Source of the DNA: Cyclaneusma minus
Lineage: Eukaryota; Ascomycota; Leotiomycetes; Marthamycetales; Marthamycetaceae
Reading direction: 5' to 3'
DNA: 64,000 nt
Assembly (NCBI GenBank): GCA_037179335.1
Contig: JAKZHN010000005.1
Location: 1,736,001 to 1,800,000, forward strand
Made by a program: the position numbers and the translations under genes. Every line of letters begins with the position of its first letter. The stretch's first letter is position 1. Of the stretch, positions 49,207 to 59,008 are shown one piece after another. The notes under the pieces are model-generated. The model worked only from the letters and a program-made list of their open reading frames with translations. It had not been told where the DNA came from and ran no database searches.

Positions 49207-50386
49207 ATGGCTCGATACATCCCAAACGATGAGCTCATCACTAAGCTCAAAGACAAGGTTGTGGTTCTTACAGGTCAGTTAACCATAGAATACCATAGAT
49301 CTTTGATGAAATACCGATACTAATACTGTTATAAAGGAGGAGCAACGGGTGTTGGTGCAGCACTCGTAGACATCCTCCACGCAAAGGGAGCCAAAGTCGT
49401 CTTCGGAGACATCCAAGTCGAAGTATCAGAAAGCCACGTCCAAAAACTCGCCTCCCCCAACATCAAATTCGTCAAAACCAACGCAGCGTCCTACGAAGAT
49501 CTATTAAATCTTTTCGACACAGCTCTGAACACTTTTGGCCGCGTGGATTGTGCAATTGCAAATGCTGGAGTGCCTGAGACTGGAAATTGGGTCGATCCAG
49601 ACCTAGACTTGGAAGGCATCAAGACCGTGAGTCTGATATCACATGATACCCCCAGCCTCTCCTTTACTGCCAAACTTTGGAATAGAGTTTTGACAATAAC
49701 TTCGAAAGGTACCGAATACGCGATCCCTAGACGTCAACCTCCTAGGTCCCCTCTATTTCGCCCGCATAGCAGCCGTTTACCTCCGCCAAAACATTTCCGA
49801 TTCCGACGATAAGTCACTAATCCTCATTTCCTCAGTAGCAGGCTTCAAAGAAACCCCCGGGATGCCCGTCTACCAAGTATAACATCTCCCCCTTCCCCCT
49901 TCCCCTCCCTTACCCACTCACTCATCTCCTTTCCTTCCTTCAGGCAGCCAAACACGGCGTCCTAGGCCTAACCCGCTGTCTCCGCCTCACGCTCCCATCA
50001 TCCGCCATCCGCATCAACTGTATCTGTCCCTGGTTCATCGACACCTACCTCGCCTCCGGCATCCGCGAAACCTGGCTGCAGCACAACCTGCCACGCAACG
50101 AACCCGCCGGCGTAGCCAAAATCATTGTGGGGGTTGCGGCGGAAAAGGGGATGCATGGCAAAGCGCTGTTTGTGGAGGGAAATAGGGGCTGGGAGGTGGA
50201 GGACAATCTTAATCGGCTGGAGCCGCTGTGGCTGGGGGAGGAGAATTCGAGGGAGTTGAATAGGGGGAATGCGCTGATGGGCGGGGTATGTGTGATTGGT
50301 TTTCTTTTTGTCTGATGCTGATGATGTTCTGGCTGGCTGGATGGTACTAACTGGGATGTTGATAGGGCGAGTTCTGGCAGAAGTGA
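49207..50386 (+). CDS. Short-chain dehydrogenase/reductase, five exons
   Basis: NAD(P)-dependent SDR of the 15-hydroxyprostaglandin-dehydrogenase-like fungal type; substrate unknown. Exons are 49207-49273, 49337-49626, 49709-49876, 49944-50285 and 50366-50386, giving 295 residues. The first intron cuts the cofactor loop, and splicing gives VVVLTGGATGVGAALV (TGGxxGxG at residues 22-29). CAIANAGVPE carries the NAG motif, ILISSVAGF the catalytic Ser, and the third intron (49877-49943) lies inside the YxxxK motif, rejoining as VYQAAKHGVLGL (Tyr near residue 174, Lys near 178). RINCICPWFIDT follows. The last exon adds only GEFWQK. The unusual C-terminal tail (VEGNRGWEVEDNLNRLEPLW) is seen in this fungal subfamily. 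It lies between the monooxygenase and an Sds3/Dep1-type gene. Confidence 0.87.
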
Positions 50387-50785
50387 GACTGATGGAAACT
50401 GGAAGTTTGTCAGCCTTCGGCAAAATTTCTGATGTCTTGTCAAGCAAGAGCTTTCATGGTTTGATGCACAAGACCCTCGAAGGGCTTGCTACTGGACGCA
50501 CAGAACAATAACTTCCTTTGATCGACCATTTTCTCTCAGTGACGCCTCCTGCAAGAAAAGAGGACTGTAATGCATTGTTCAAGCTCTGATGGCAGTGACT
50601 GCTCTGGTATCTGTTTACAACTCCTGAAACATCTTTGCACCTATGCCCCAAGCCATGCACACCCTGTTGTTGTCCCCGCAACGCCGGAGGCAAGTATTTG
50701 GAAACTCCGCAATCCTAGCAAGAAAGCCACCATGTAAACTCCTCGCCCGCGTCCAATTCATGTCACTCTTCCAAACTCCCCAAGC
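50387..50785. other. Convergent intergenic region
   Basis: 3' flanks of the SDR (+) and the Sds3/Dep1-type gene (-). No gene seen. Confidence 0.5.
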
Positions 50786-52457
50786 TCATCCACCACCCCG
50801 ACCCCTTCCACGACCTCTGCCAGAGGCTGTCCGACCCATTGGCACACCACCATCCGTACTCGGTCCTCTGGACATCGGCACTCCACCCTCATCTCCCAAA
50901 CCTGGCGGTTTTGGAGGCGTGCCCAGTAAAAACGCAGAGTAAGTGCCTGGCGGCGCCGTGCATGCCTCCAACAAGCTGCGCCACTCCGGATCGTTGACAG
51001 TGCGCTCCACTCCCGCAGCACCTGTCTTGTTCTGCGCCATCCGCTGTCGGATGAGTTCCAGATCCGATTCGACGTCCTTGGAGTCCAGGTGCTTAGGAGG
51101 CGGGACATGCTTTTCCTTGGCGCCGTTGAAAGTAGCCTGGGTCTGGACGAAAAGCGGGACGCGAGGGATCTGTGAGGCCAAGCGAGCTGAGAAGTTCTCG
51201 TGGTTGCGGAGGTCACCGATGGCGTCTACGCCGATGGTGGAAGAGAAGTTGTTGGCGCCTTTGCTGCGCGTAGCATGAGAAGGAAGACGTTCCATGTTTG
51301 ACGCCCCGCGTGGGGTGTCGGCAGAGGCCTCGTCACCGTTCTCTGCTTCTGTCGTCTTATTGTTGGGTTCCTCGCCAGAGTCGGGGCTGACTCCCTCCTC
51401 TGGTGAGTCGTCGTCGTTCCTCTTATGAGACAGAATATAGTATTGGGCTGCGTAAGCAGCATTGTTGTAGCTCATGCCAAGCTCTCTGTCAGTGAAGAGT
51501 CGCTCGACACTGTACATCGGCTTGTCGTTCTTGGGGTTCCCGCGGAACATATCGATGGCCCAGGTTGGGGGCGTGTGCGTGCCGTTGTCCATGGCACTTC
51601 TTTTGGGAGCTGGTGACTCATCGTCTTCGTGAAAGTTACGCTTCCTCTTGTGAGCTCCGTTGAAGATCGGAATTTGGTCTTCAATCTCTCTTCTGTTTCT
51701 CGTTGTGCGCTTGCCGTGGACTCCACCAGGACTTGCTGGATTTGTTGTGACATATTGGCTTGGGTGGAGCAGAAGGGCGTTGCTGTCGGTGATATCCAAG
51801 CCTTCCTTGTCCTTGGTCAGGCGGTTCTTTTTGGCCATGACGCTGTTGATAGCTCGGTCGCGAAGGGTTCTTTGCAATGCCGCAAATTCTTCTTCTGCAA
51901 GTTTGGTACGGTATATGTGGTCATCGCTGATCCTCGTAAGTTTTCTTTCATATTCGGTCTGGTTTTCTGTCAGCGTTTTGTTCAAATCTTCTTCAGACTC
52001 AAGCAAATAGCGAGGTTCGTACCTTGTTCTGGAGAAGCATCGCATCTCTTTCCTCCATAGCATTGTTGACCTCCGTAGCGAACTCAAGATAGAACTTGCC
52101 AGCATGTGCTTTAATCTCATTGATCATCTGGGTGTTCGGTCCGGGATGTGGCTCAGCGATACTCGAGATCAAGCGCTGTATCTGTTCAGGATCGTCGGGA
52201 AGTGGACTGTCGCTGTAGGGGTCTGCTTGAAGGATCAAAGTTGTATCGACCTGCGAAGCTTGTAGCACCGCACGGTACTGGGGATCTTTAGTTCTCTCGA
52301 AGGTCGCATATCGATTGTTGAGTGAATCAATCAAGCCAATACGCCGTTTCTCGCGCTTAGACATGGACTGGAGTTGCTGCTGGTGGGGGCTGTCAGAGCG
52401 ATGCTGCTCAAGAGCCTGACTGCCGGCCTGAAAGGTTTCGGGCGACGGAGAGGTCAT
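50786..52457 (-). CDS. Sds3/Dep1-type subunit of the Rpd3L histone deacetylase complex
   Basis: Likely chromatin corepressor subunit. Exons on the - strand are 52457-52023 and 51958-50786, giving 535 residues. The N-terminal third matches the fungal Sds3-like domain: SKREKRRIGLIDSLNNRYAT, QYRAVLQASQVDTTLILQAD, PYSDSPLPDDPEQIQRLISS, then FYLEFATEVNNAMEERDAML. The splice rejoins as LLQNKTEYERKLTRISDDHI, continuing the coiled coil into KLAEEEFAALQRTLRDRAIN. The block GLDITDSNALLLHPSQYVTT and NPASPGG is the conserved family landmark. A basic segment (KRKRNFHEDDESPAPKR) follows, then YSVERLFTDRELGMSYNNAA. The C terminus is disordered and ends in an Arg-Gly run. Two acceptors lie 8 bp apart at the splice, and only the one at 51,959 keeps the frame. 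Sds3 versus Dep1 cannot be settled here. Confidence 0.78.
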
Positions 52458-53473
52458 CTTGGTGGAGTTCGAGTAGCGACAGCAGTTGGAGCGGATGTAG
52501 TAGGTCGATAGCTGAAGACTTGGGTGGGAAGAAAGACGAGACTGTCTCGGTGAGCTGAAGTGATAGAGAAAACAGAGAGCTGTAATCTGGTCATCGAAGG
52601 TAGGTGGGCGAAGATTGTGGATCGTGTATTTCGCAAAAGGTGAGAGTGGTGTTTTGAGAGTTGGCGGAGAGGCAGGGCAAGGCGGACCATAGCGCGAGGC
52701 TGAACCAGACTTTAACAATGGCCAATCACAAGCTTGTATTCAGCCAATAAGAATTATTGGGCTTATATTAATTCGTTGAAGGCCCTATTGTTCTTCCATT
52801 CTTTATCCTCAATACCTAGTCAATACTTCGCCTCCATATTCTCGCTTCGCTGCTTCGCATCGCTTTTCTTCACCTACACCAACTCGTGGTGAAATTCCTT
52901 CTGCGCGCAACTTCAAGAAAATCCAAGTAATTGAAAGAAATCCAAGTAGTTGAGAGAATTCCAAGTAATTGGAAAAGATCCCAGGAACTGAGAAGACTCC
53001 AGGATAACTGGAAAAAATCAAAGTGATCGAAAAAAAATTCAAATAATTGAGAGAAATCCCGGTGATTATAAGAAACCCAAGAACCGAGGGAACTTCAAAT
53101 GACTGGTAGGAAATAGGCTATATATCAGATCTTGCACGCAGAAGAAAGTCCACCACGAGAACAGCTCGTAATGACCGTTCTTGTGGGGACTGGTCAAGAC
53201 TGCAGTCTGCTTTCAAGCCACATTCGAAGGAATCGTAATGATTGAGGTTAATGTCAATTACTAGAAATATTTTGATCCATAGGTATTGGTAAGAAACACT
53301 CTCAGTTGCTGCTTAAAGTTTATTTCCAGTCGTTGAATGTATTCTCAATAGACAGATGAATATGTACCGTATACACCTATACACCAAGAACAGAATGTAC
53401 CACCCGCCATTCTCCATGCACAATGCTCCCCTGAACGCCAGAACACCGCTTATGAAATGCGAGACGACAGCTC
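52458..53473. other. Intergenic region with tandem repeat
   Basis: Upstream region of the Sds3/Dep1-type gene and 3' flank of the glycosyltransferase-like gene. It holds the approximately 190-bp degenerate tandem repeat listed separately; otherwise nothing recognisable. Confidence 0.5.
52916..53105. repeat. Degenerate tandem repeat, about nine units of 20 bp
   Basis: Imperfect head-to-tail units on the theme AAATCCAAGTAATTGAAAGA: AATCCAAGTAATTGAAAGA, AATCCAAGTAGTTGAGAGA, ATTCCAAGTAATTGGAAAAG, ATCCCAGGAACTGAGAAGA, decaying to the right. Same family as the cluster at 48.2 kb, in the opposite orientation. Confidence 0.85.
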
Positions 53474-55376
53474 CTATTCTTCTTCATCAACTTTTAGCGG
53501 CTCCTTCCCCGCAATCAGAACTCCAAACCCATTGTAAATGGGCGTCTCTGACCCCTCAAGTCCACTACCCCCTTTACCATCATGGAAGAGCTCATCCTCG
53601 AATTCACGACAGACCTCATTCCACTCTAGCCATTCGCCTAGACGACAGCGTCAATACATGATAACAGCATCATCGACATGGGGGAAGTCAGTACATACCT
53701 TTATCAGTCCACACACCCCCTTTCCCACCTCGAAGGTCCCACCACCTATCACCTCCCTCTTTCGCAGCTTCCGCAGCTACAGTGCCCGTTGAAGAGCGAA
53801 TATACTGTCGAAATAGGGCACGCGAGTGCTCTGCAAACCATATCTTCTCCCACCAGTCCTTAAGAAGGTCCTGGTGTTCTCCAAAGCTGAGCGCCGCCGG
53901 AACCCGCGTCCCGGGAACGACAATGTTCGTAGCTAAACTAACATCGGACCACTGTGCATCTTTAGGGACTTCATCGAGTTCCGTCATAGGCATGATTGAG
54001 CTTTTCTCGGGTTGCTTGTGCTGCCTGTAAGGTAAACTGCAGTTTGAAATATCGGCGGGAAGAGAAATGGGCGTGAGCGAGTTGGACGTCACTTTCCCGT
54101 TCTCTCTGCTGCTGATGTTCAAATCTTGAAATTTAACAAAGTCCACGTCATTCATACTGCCTGTCATGACTTGAAACAGGGAACTTTCATAGTCGATCCC
54201 GATGCCATACTCGTAAAGCTTGCCAGGCGATAAAGGGGCCTTGCTGGCTGAGCTATTCGTTGGCGACATATATTCGAGGGGACCAGATATGCGCGAAAGC
54301 CAATCTTTCCACCGTGCGCCGAAGCCTTGGGAGGCTTTCCTCACGAGCTCTCGCTGTAGCTCCTGTTCCCCAAAAAGCTGGGCAAACACAGTATCGCTGC
54401 CCTGGGAACCAATATTCTCGTGTTCTATCTTGTCTGAGGCATATTTGTAAACAACTCGAAGATCCGACGCTCGGCCAATGCTTGTCGAAGAAGAGATGTA
54501 CCGAGGGCGGGACTCGGGACCATCCAATGCTCTATCGGTGTTGGGACCATAGGTATCGTGTGGTAAGGTGGACCATGGAACCCAGTAACAAGCATTATCG
54601 ACATTTGAAGCAGGTGTGCATGACTTTGTTGCGCCAAATAACACTTTCTGATAGAACCTCGGCGATTTGGGGATGGGCACTCCTGGACTCGAAGGTGTTT
54701 GCTTCCCATTTCCCTGCTCTCCATATTTTTGTAGCAGACGAAGCGTGGCTTCCTTCGAATTCTGCATAAACCGGCTTATCATGACATCGGCAGGTAGTTG
54801 TAGCCAAGTATCATCGCTAATGATCAGGACCAGATCGTCCTGTTGCACCTCCTGACCCACGAGAAAGTCGAATGTATTCCGGATCGCAGTCTGGTCGGGT
54901 CGCTCATCTTCCTCGGTTCCATAGCCGACTAATGTCGGAGGAGGATAGCCTAGGATGGCGGCTGAAAGCAGAGTCTTGCATAGGCCCAAACTCGTATTCT
55001 TAGCCGGTATCGCCAGATGAAACTTGGGCTTCTTCTCCTTGTCGTATGTTGCATTTTCGGAATTAACCCCGTTTCCCCAAGTAAGGCCTTCGGAATTGTA
55101 TGTCGGACGTAGACTGACGGATACATAATCGCCAATATAGTTGATCTGCGTGCAGAGCCAGTCAGCATTTAGGTCCGTTTAAGCTCCAAGTGCTCCCGGT
55201 CACATACACCGGTCACATACATTATTCCGTTGCGCTGCCAGCAGCAAGACTATCAGTATAAGAGCAGTGATGGTGAATATCACACGTCCCCGTAAACGGC
55301 TGGGTTGGCGAAGCTTCAGGAGAACCTCCCCTGCGACGCTTGGCGACGGGCTGTGTGAGTCGAACGTGGCCGCCAT
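53474..55376 (-). CDS. Type II membrane protein, glycosyltransferase-like
   Basis: Predicted Golgi/ER-lumenal fungal protein resembling a group of uncharacterised fungal glycosyltransferases. Exons on the - strand are 55376-55221, 55145-53699 and 53637-53474, giving 588 residues. A short cytosolic N terminus is followed by one membrane anchor (VIFTITALILIVLLLAAQ, about residues 32-49). The lumenal domain opens with FHLAIPAKNTSLGLCKTLLS and AAILGYPPPTLVGYG, the family opening, then DFLVGQEVQQDDLVLIISDD and TWLQLPADVMISRF, where relatives carry a DxD-like metal site; here it reads SDDTW. Later segments include CYWVPWSTLPHDTYGP, GSQGSDTVFAQLFGEQELQR and WWEKIWFAEHSRALFRQYIR. The last exon adds GEWLEWNEVCREFEDELF and an acidic end. 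The first in-frame ATG (55376) is used. Catalytic activity is inference. Confidence 0.75.
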
Positions 55377-56673
55377 GTTACTTGGCACTTTGGAATGTAA
55401 GGGTCGCGATGCGGCAATGGCGCATGGGTATCAGAACCTGTGCAAAAAGGATATCAGCAGCGATCTAGCAGAGAGAAGCTTCAGGTACGATACGAGAGTC
55501 GAGGTTCTCTATTCACGAGACCTACATTTCAAGAGCTGTGTGGCCGGGAACCTGCAGCTTGATGGCGACAGCTAGCAGGCGCAAAGTGGTACAGAAGTAG
55601 GACGAAAGTCTTCTGTCGAGGGGTATTTTGATCACATGGGATTATAGGAGACGCGAAGGAAGCAGGAAGGGAAAATCGCCTGACAGCTTGATACTAGCGA
55701 TCCGCGGCGCCAGCAGAGTCAGCTAAGAAAATAGACCAGCATGACTTGGAATTCACTAACCGGACGTGACATGAGTGACACTGACACCGTGACACGCTGA
55801 GTAGCCAGCTGGATGCCTGCAAATCCGTATATCCAATCTCAGGGGCGCCGTGTCAAATGTCAAATTGCCTTTGCACAGGGGGAAGAAGCTTTTGCCTTTG
55901 CGGCAGATTCGATGCAGCTATGCTATCAGCTACGAGTCGTATATATGTTGACATCACGCCGTTTCTAATTTCAGTCTTGGATGAAACCTTGTTGCCGCTA
56001 GTATGAAAGTTGGACCCGCCCCTAGCCGGGTTGGGCCTAAATGATCATCGGAATGTGCGGGGTGCAAACACTAGCCGCAGCACGGCGTGCCGAGGCGCGC
56101 CGTTAAATTGAACTCAAAGATATTGTACTTTACCTGACATGAATCGTTTGAGTTTCTGAGTACCTCAATTATCGGGTTAGAAATAACCAATCATCTGAGC
56201 TGTCTGATTGGGGCCTATCCCTTCTGGTCTCTAACCCCAAAAAGGAGTCGAGTGGTCCAAAGACACCACTCACTCTCCAGAGAGTCTATTTCGCCCGTTT
56301 CGAATTTTCCATGTTTTGTTCAAATATATGTGCCAGCGCTAGTAATTCAAGCCACTGCTGATAGTCCAATCCATTCATTGAGTCGGAGTTTGGAAACTCG
56401 GCCTGTTTTTGATCGCTAGAGCTATTCGTCAAGTTGTTCGGTGGTGTTCGGGATTGTCATCCCTACTTATTCAAGGCCATGCATTGAATCTCCAGACTTG
56501 ATTACATATGTTTGCCGACGCCCCCGCAAGATATCAAGACGTCCTCGAACGGTCTTCACCAAGAATCGTTCTGTATTACCCTGGCCTATATCTTGGGTCC
56601 CGCGGCGACAGCCAGTTTCACAGCACTGCTGCTGATAGATGCGATTGCACCAAATCCGGCGCGGAGATGTGGA
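55377..56673. other. Intergenic region without recognisable gene
   Basis: An open frame at 55267-55575 (+) mostly shadows the antisense glycosyltransferase exon 1. Nothing else stands out in 1.3 kb. Confidence 0.4.
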
Positions 56674-57792
56674 TCATAGTCCACCGCGTATCTTTTGTAA
56701 TTGGTTGATGAACCCATACCCACCCTGAAACCGGCCCTCGGTCGTGCCACTGCTGGACTCGGTACCTCTCGAGACATCCTCACGTACATTCTCCACTCTC
56801 TTATGAGTTTGACCACTTTGCTCAGCTTCTTGCAAGAGCTCGCGGTGTCTGTCTTCAACGGCTTTTGCTAAGCTGTCAACAAACTTGTTTCGAGCCTTCT
56901 CTTCTGCCGTTCCCTTCCATACTTTTGCCAGTTCTTGTAACTCCTGCACTCGCTTTGTTGCGGCTTCCACACCACCCACTGGGTCGTCTTCTGCTTTTAG
57001 TAAATCTGTGATTTCGTCCCGAAGTTTCTTCAATATTTGGTGGCCCTTTTCTTCCGTACTGTGCGCTTCTGAGCCTGGTTCGGGTGCTGATACGGATAGG
57101 AAGGAAGATGTGACGGAGACTTCGGAGGGCGGAAAGGTCCACGACATTGCGTCGCCAAAAGTCTTCACCACGCTGTCTAGACGATCTCGTACCGAGGTCA
57201 AAGTTCTTAGCTGACCGATATACGCTGGCTCTGAAAAAGTGAGAACTTCTGAGTTCTCTGGTGTCTTCTTGGCCGCCTGTGTCGAGGATCGTCGTCGTCC
57301 AGGACCAGCCGAGGTTGGGGGAGGTCGCTGTGCCAGATTTTGCTCCACGCCTCCCGGCACAAACTTCGCAACATCATCGTGTAGACCTTCAGTGAGTGCC
57401 TCGGACAGCAAGAGCGTATCTCCTCGGAGCACTTCCACCTCGTATGCCAATCGGCTCCCACTCCGTAGAATATCGTCTGTTAGGGACGTCAGAGTACTCG
57501 TGAGCCTGGCAGTATTCGCGCTGAGGGTCGACAGTAAGGTTTGGGTCTGAGAAGACAATTCGGCCAGAGACTTGGAGTCATCTCGCGTCCTTTGGGCGGT
57601 ACCAGATGAGGACTGGAGGGGTGGGAGTCGAGAGTTGAGGAAGTCGGCAGGGTCGAACTGTGGTGCTAAGAAGGGTTGGAGCAAGGGATCGTCGAGGTGG
57701 GAAGACTTGGGGGTGAGAGTCGAGGATGATTTGACTGCGGCATTGGCAGAGCCATTCTGCCCTCGGCGGGAGGATTTGGAGTCCCAGGCCAT
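56674..57792 (-). CDS. COG7-like conserved oligomeric Golgi complex subunit
   Basis: Probable subunit of the COG tether for intra-Golgi retrograde vesicles. Single exon, 372 residues. The N-terminal DDPLLQPFLAPQFDPADFLN is a short pre-domain. Then comes a long helical, coiled-coil-prone region, LAELSSQTQTLLSTLSANTA and RLTSTLTSLTDDILRSGSRL, AYEVEVLRGDTLLLSEALTE, the usual COG N-terminal pattern. The middle has YIGQLRTLTSVRDRLDSVVK and FGDAMSWTFPPSE, then a Ser-rich turn, then LKKLRDEITDLL and VWKGTAEEKARNKFVDSLAK. The C terminus is Ser/Gly-rich. It resembles filamentous-fungal COG7 in length and block order, but COG subunits are weakly conserved. It is divergent from the PARP-E2 gene across 1.2 kb. 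Confidence 0.6.
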   Translation of the reverse strand: MAWDSKSSRRGQNGSANAAVKSSSTLTPKSSHLDDPLLQPFLAPQFDPADFLNSRLPPLQSSSGTAQRTRDDSKSLAELSSQTQTLLSTLSANTARLTSTLTSLTDDILRSGSRLAYEVEVLRGDTLLLSEALTEGLHDDVAKFVPGGVEQNLAQRPPPTSAGPGRRRSSTQAAKKTPENSEVLTFSEPAYIGQLRTLTSVRDRLDSVVKTFGDAMSWTFPPSEVSVTSSFLSVSAPEPGSEAHSTEEKGHQILKKLRDEITDLLKAEDDPVGGVEAATKRVQELQELAKVWKGTAEEKARNKFVDSLAKAVEDRHRELLQEAEQSGQTHKRVENVREDVSRGTESSSGTTEGRFQGGYGFINQLQKIRGGL

Positions 57793-59008
57793 TCTGGGTG
57801 CAGTTCAGGAGCAGAGCGGACGTCGAAGTTGGTGGGGTGGGAACCTTGCTGCCAGGTCCGTGCGCAATTTCAGTTCGTCCGCTGCTGCCAGGCTGTGTGA
57901 ACAACCACATACCAGATGTTGTAATTCGGCTCGTAAGGGCATCTTTCCTGATTCCGGGGCTATTCTAACCAATTGCGTCACCTTTAGGACCGAAAATCCA
58001 TTCTAGTTATTATACTGAGTTCTCTTACTGGCCGTGTTAGGGGAGAGCTCTTTGATCCGTGCTTTCCGCGTTTTATAAAGGTTATTTCAAGGCCTGAATC
58101 TTTTTAAAATAAGCTCCCCCTTTAGCCTGAGAGCTCGAGTTTTTAAAGTAGTCATCAGAGCAATTCATGGGCAAATTCACCATTCTTCACTCTCCAACAT
58201 AAGTAGCATTTCAAGACAAAGTACTACCTAAGTCATTGAAGGGCCAAGGCAACGGCAGCTAGGGAATCCCTGCAGCACAGCAGCCAATTGGACGCTCTCC
58301 ACGATCAGGCACCGACTTCCAAAACAGATTCCATGTGAGGCAACTGCAAGGAAGACCACGAACAGCCAACAACAACGTGAAGTTCAGATGTTCCACCCAT
58401 AAATGGAGGCTGGCTTGGCTTGTATGTGCATGAGCATCAGTGCATGTACATAAGCCGGGTGTGAATGACGGCTGCCGCCTACCCTCTACAGGCTCCAGCT
58501 CCAGGCTCCGCGGGCCTCGAGTTACACACAGCGCTGCATCTGCCTATGTTCACTGGCGATATATGTCACGGTACCTAGACTCGACGACAGCGTTTGCCTT
58601 CGACAGCGACCCGCTCGCCATTCAAGTCCCAGCGTCGACGACAAGAAGTCTGAATGCCGACAGGTGCCTCTGCAGAACGGAGCCTCTATCCTCAATCCGT
58701 GCCCCGTTTGTGGCTTCTTCTTCCCTTCCCTTCCCTTCCCTTCCCTTCCCTTCTGGGCCGTCTTTACTCTGCGTGTTCCATCGCCAGATTCCCTTTATTG
58801 AAGCAAACTGAAAAGTGCTCGAGCGCCCTACATATTGACGGCAGCCCTCATCGTCCGTCGTTGACGGTTCACCCGACCACAACTCTCGACAAACGGCGCC
58901 GTACCATCTTCCGCCCGCTGCCCCAACTTGTGAACATAATATTTCCTCCTCCCTCAACTTCCTCCCGCCTGCACCCAACATCTCTCTTCCTGCGCAATCC
59001 ATCTGAAC
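57793..59008. promoter_or_regulatory. Divergent intergenic region between the COG7-like and PARP-E2 genes
   Basis: 1.2 kb with no gene seen. It contains the TTCCC microsatellite listed separately, about 255 bp before the PARP-E2 start codon. The last 150 bp before that ATG are pyrimidine-rich. Confidence 0.5.
58721..58753. repeat. Pentanucleotide microsatellite (TTCCC)n
   Basis: Six full perfect TTCCC units plus TTC, in the promoter or leader of the PARP-E2 gene. Likely to vary in length between isolates. Confidence 0.9.
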
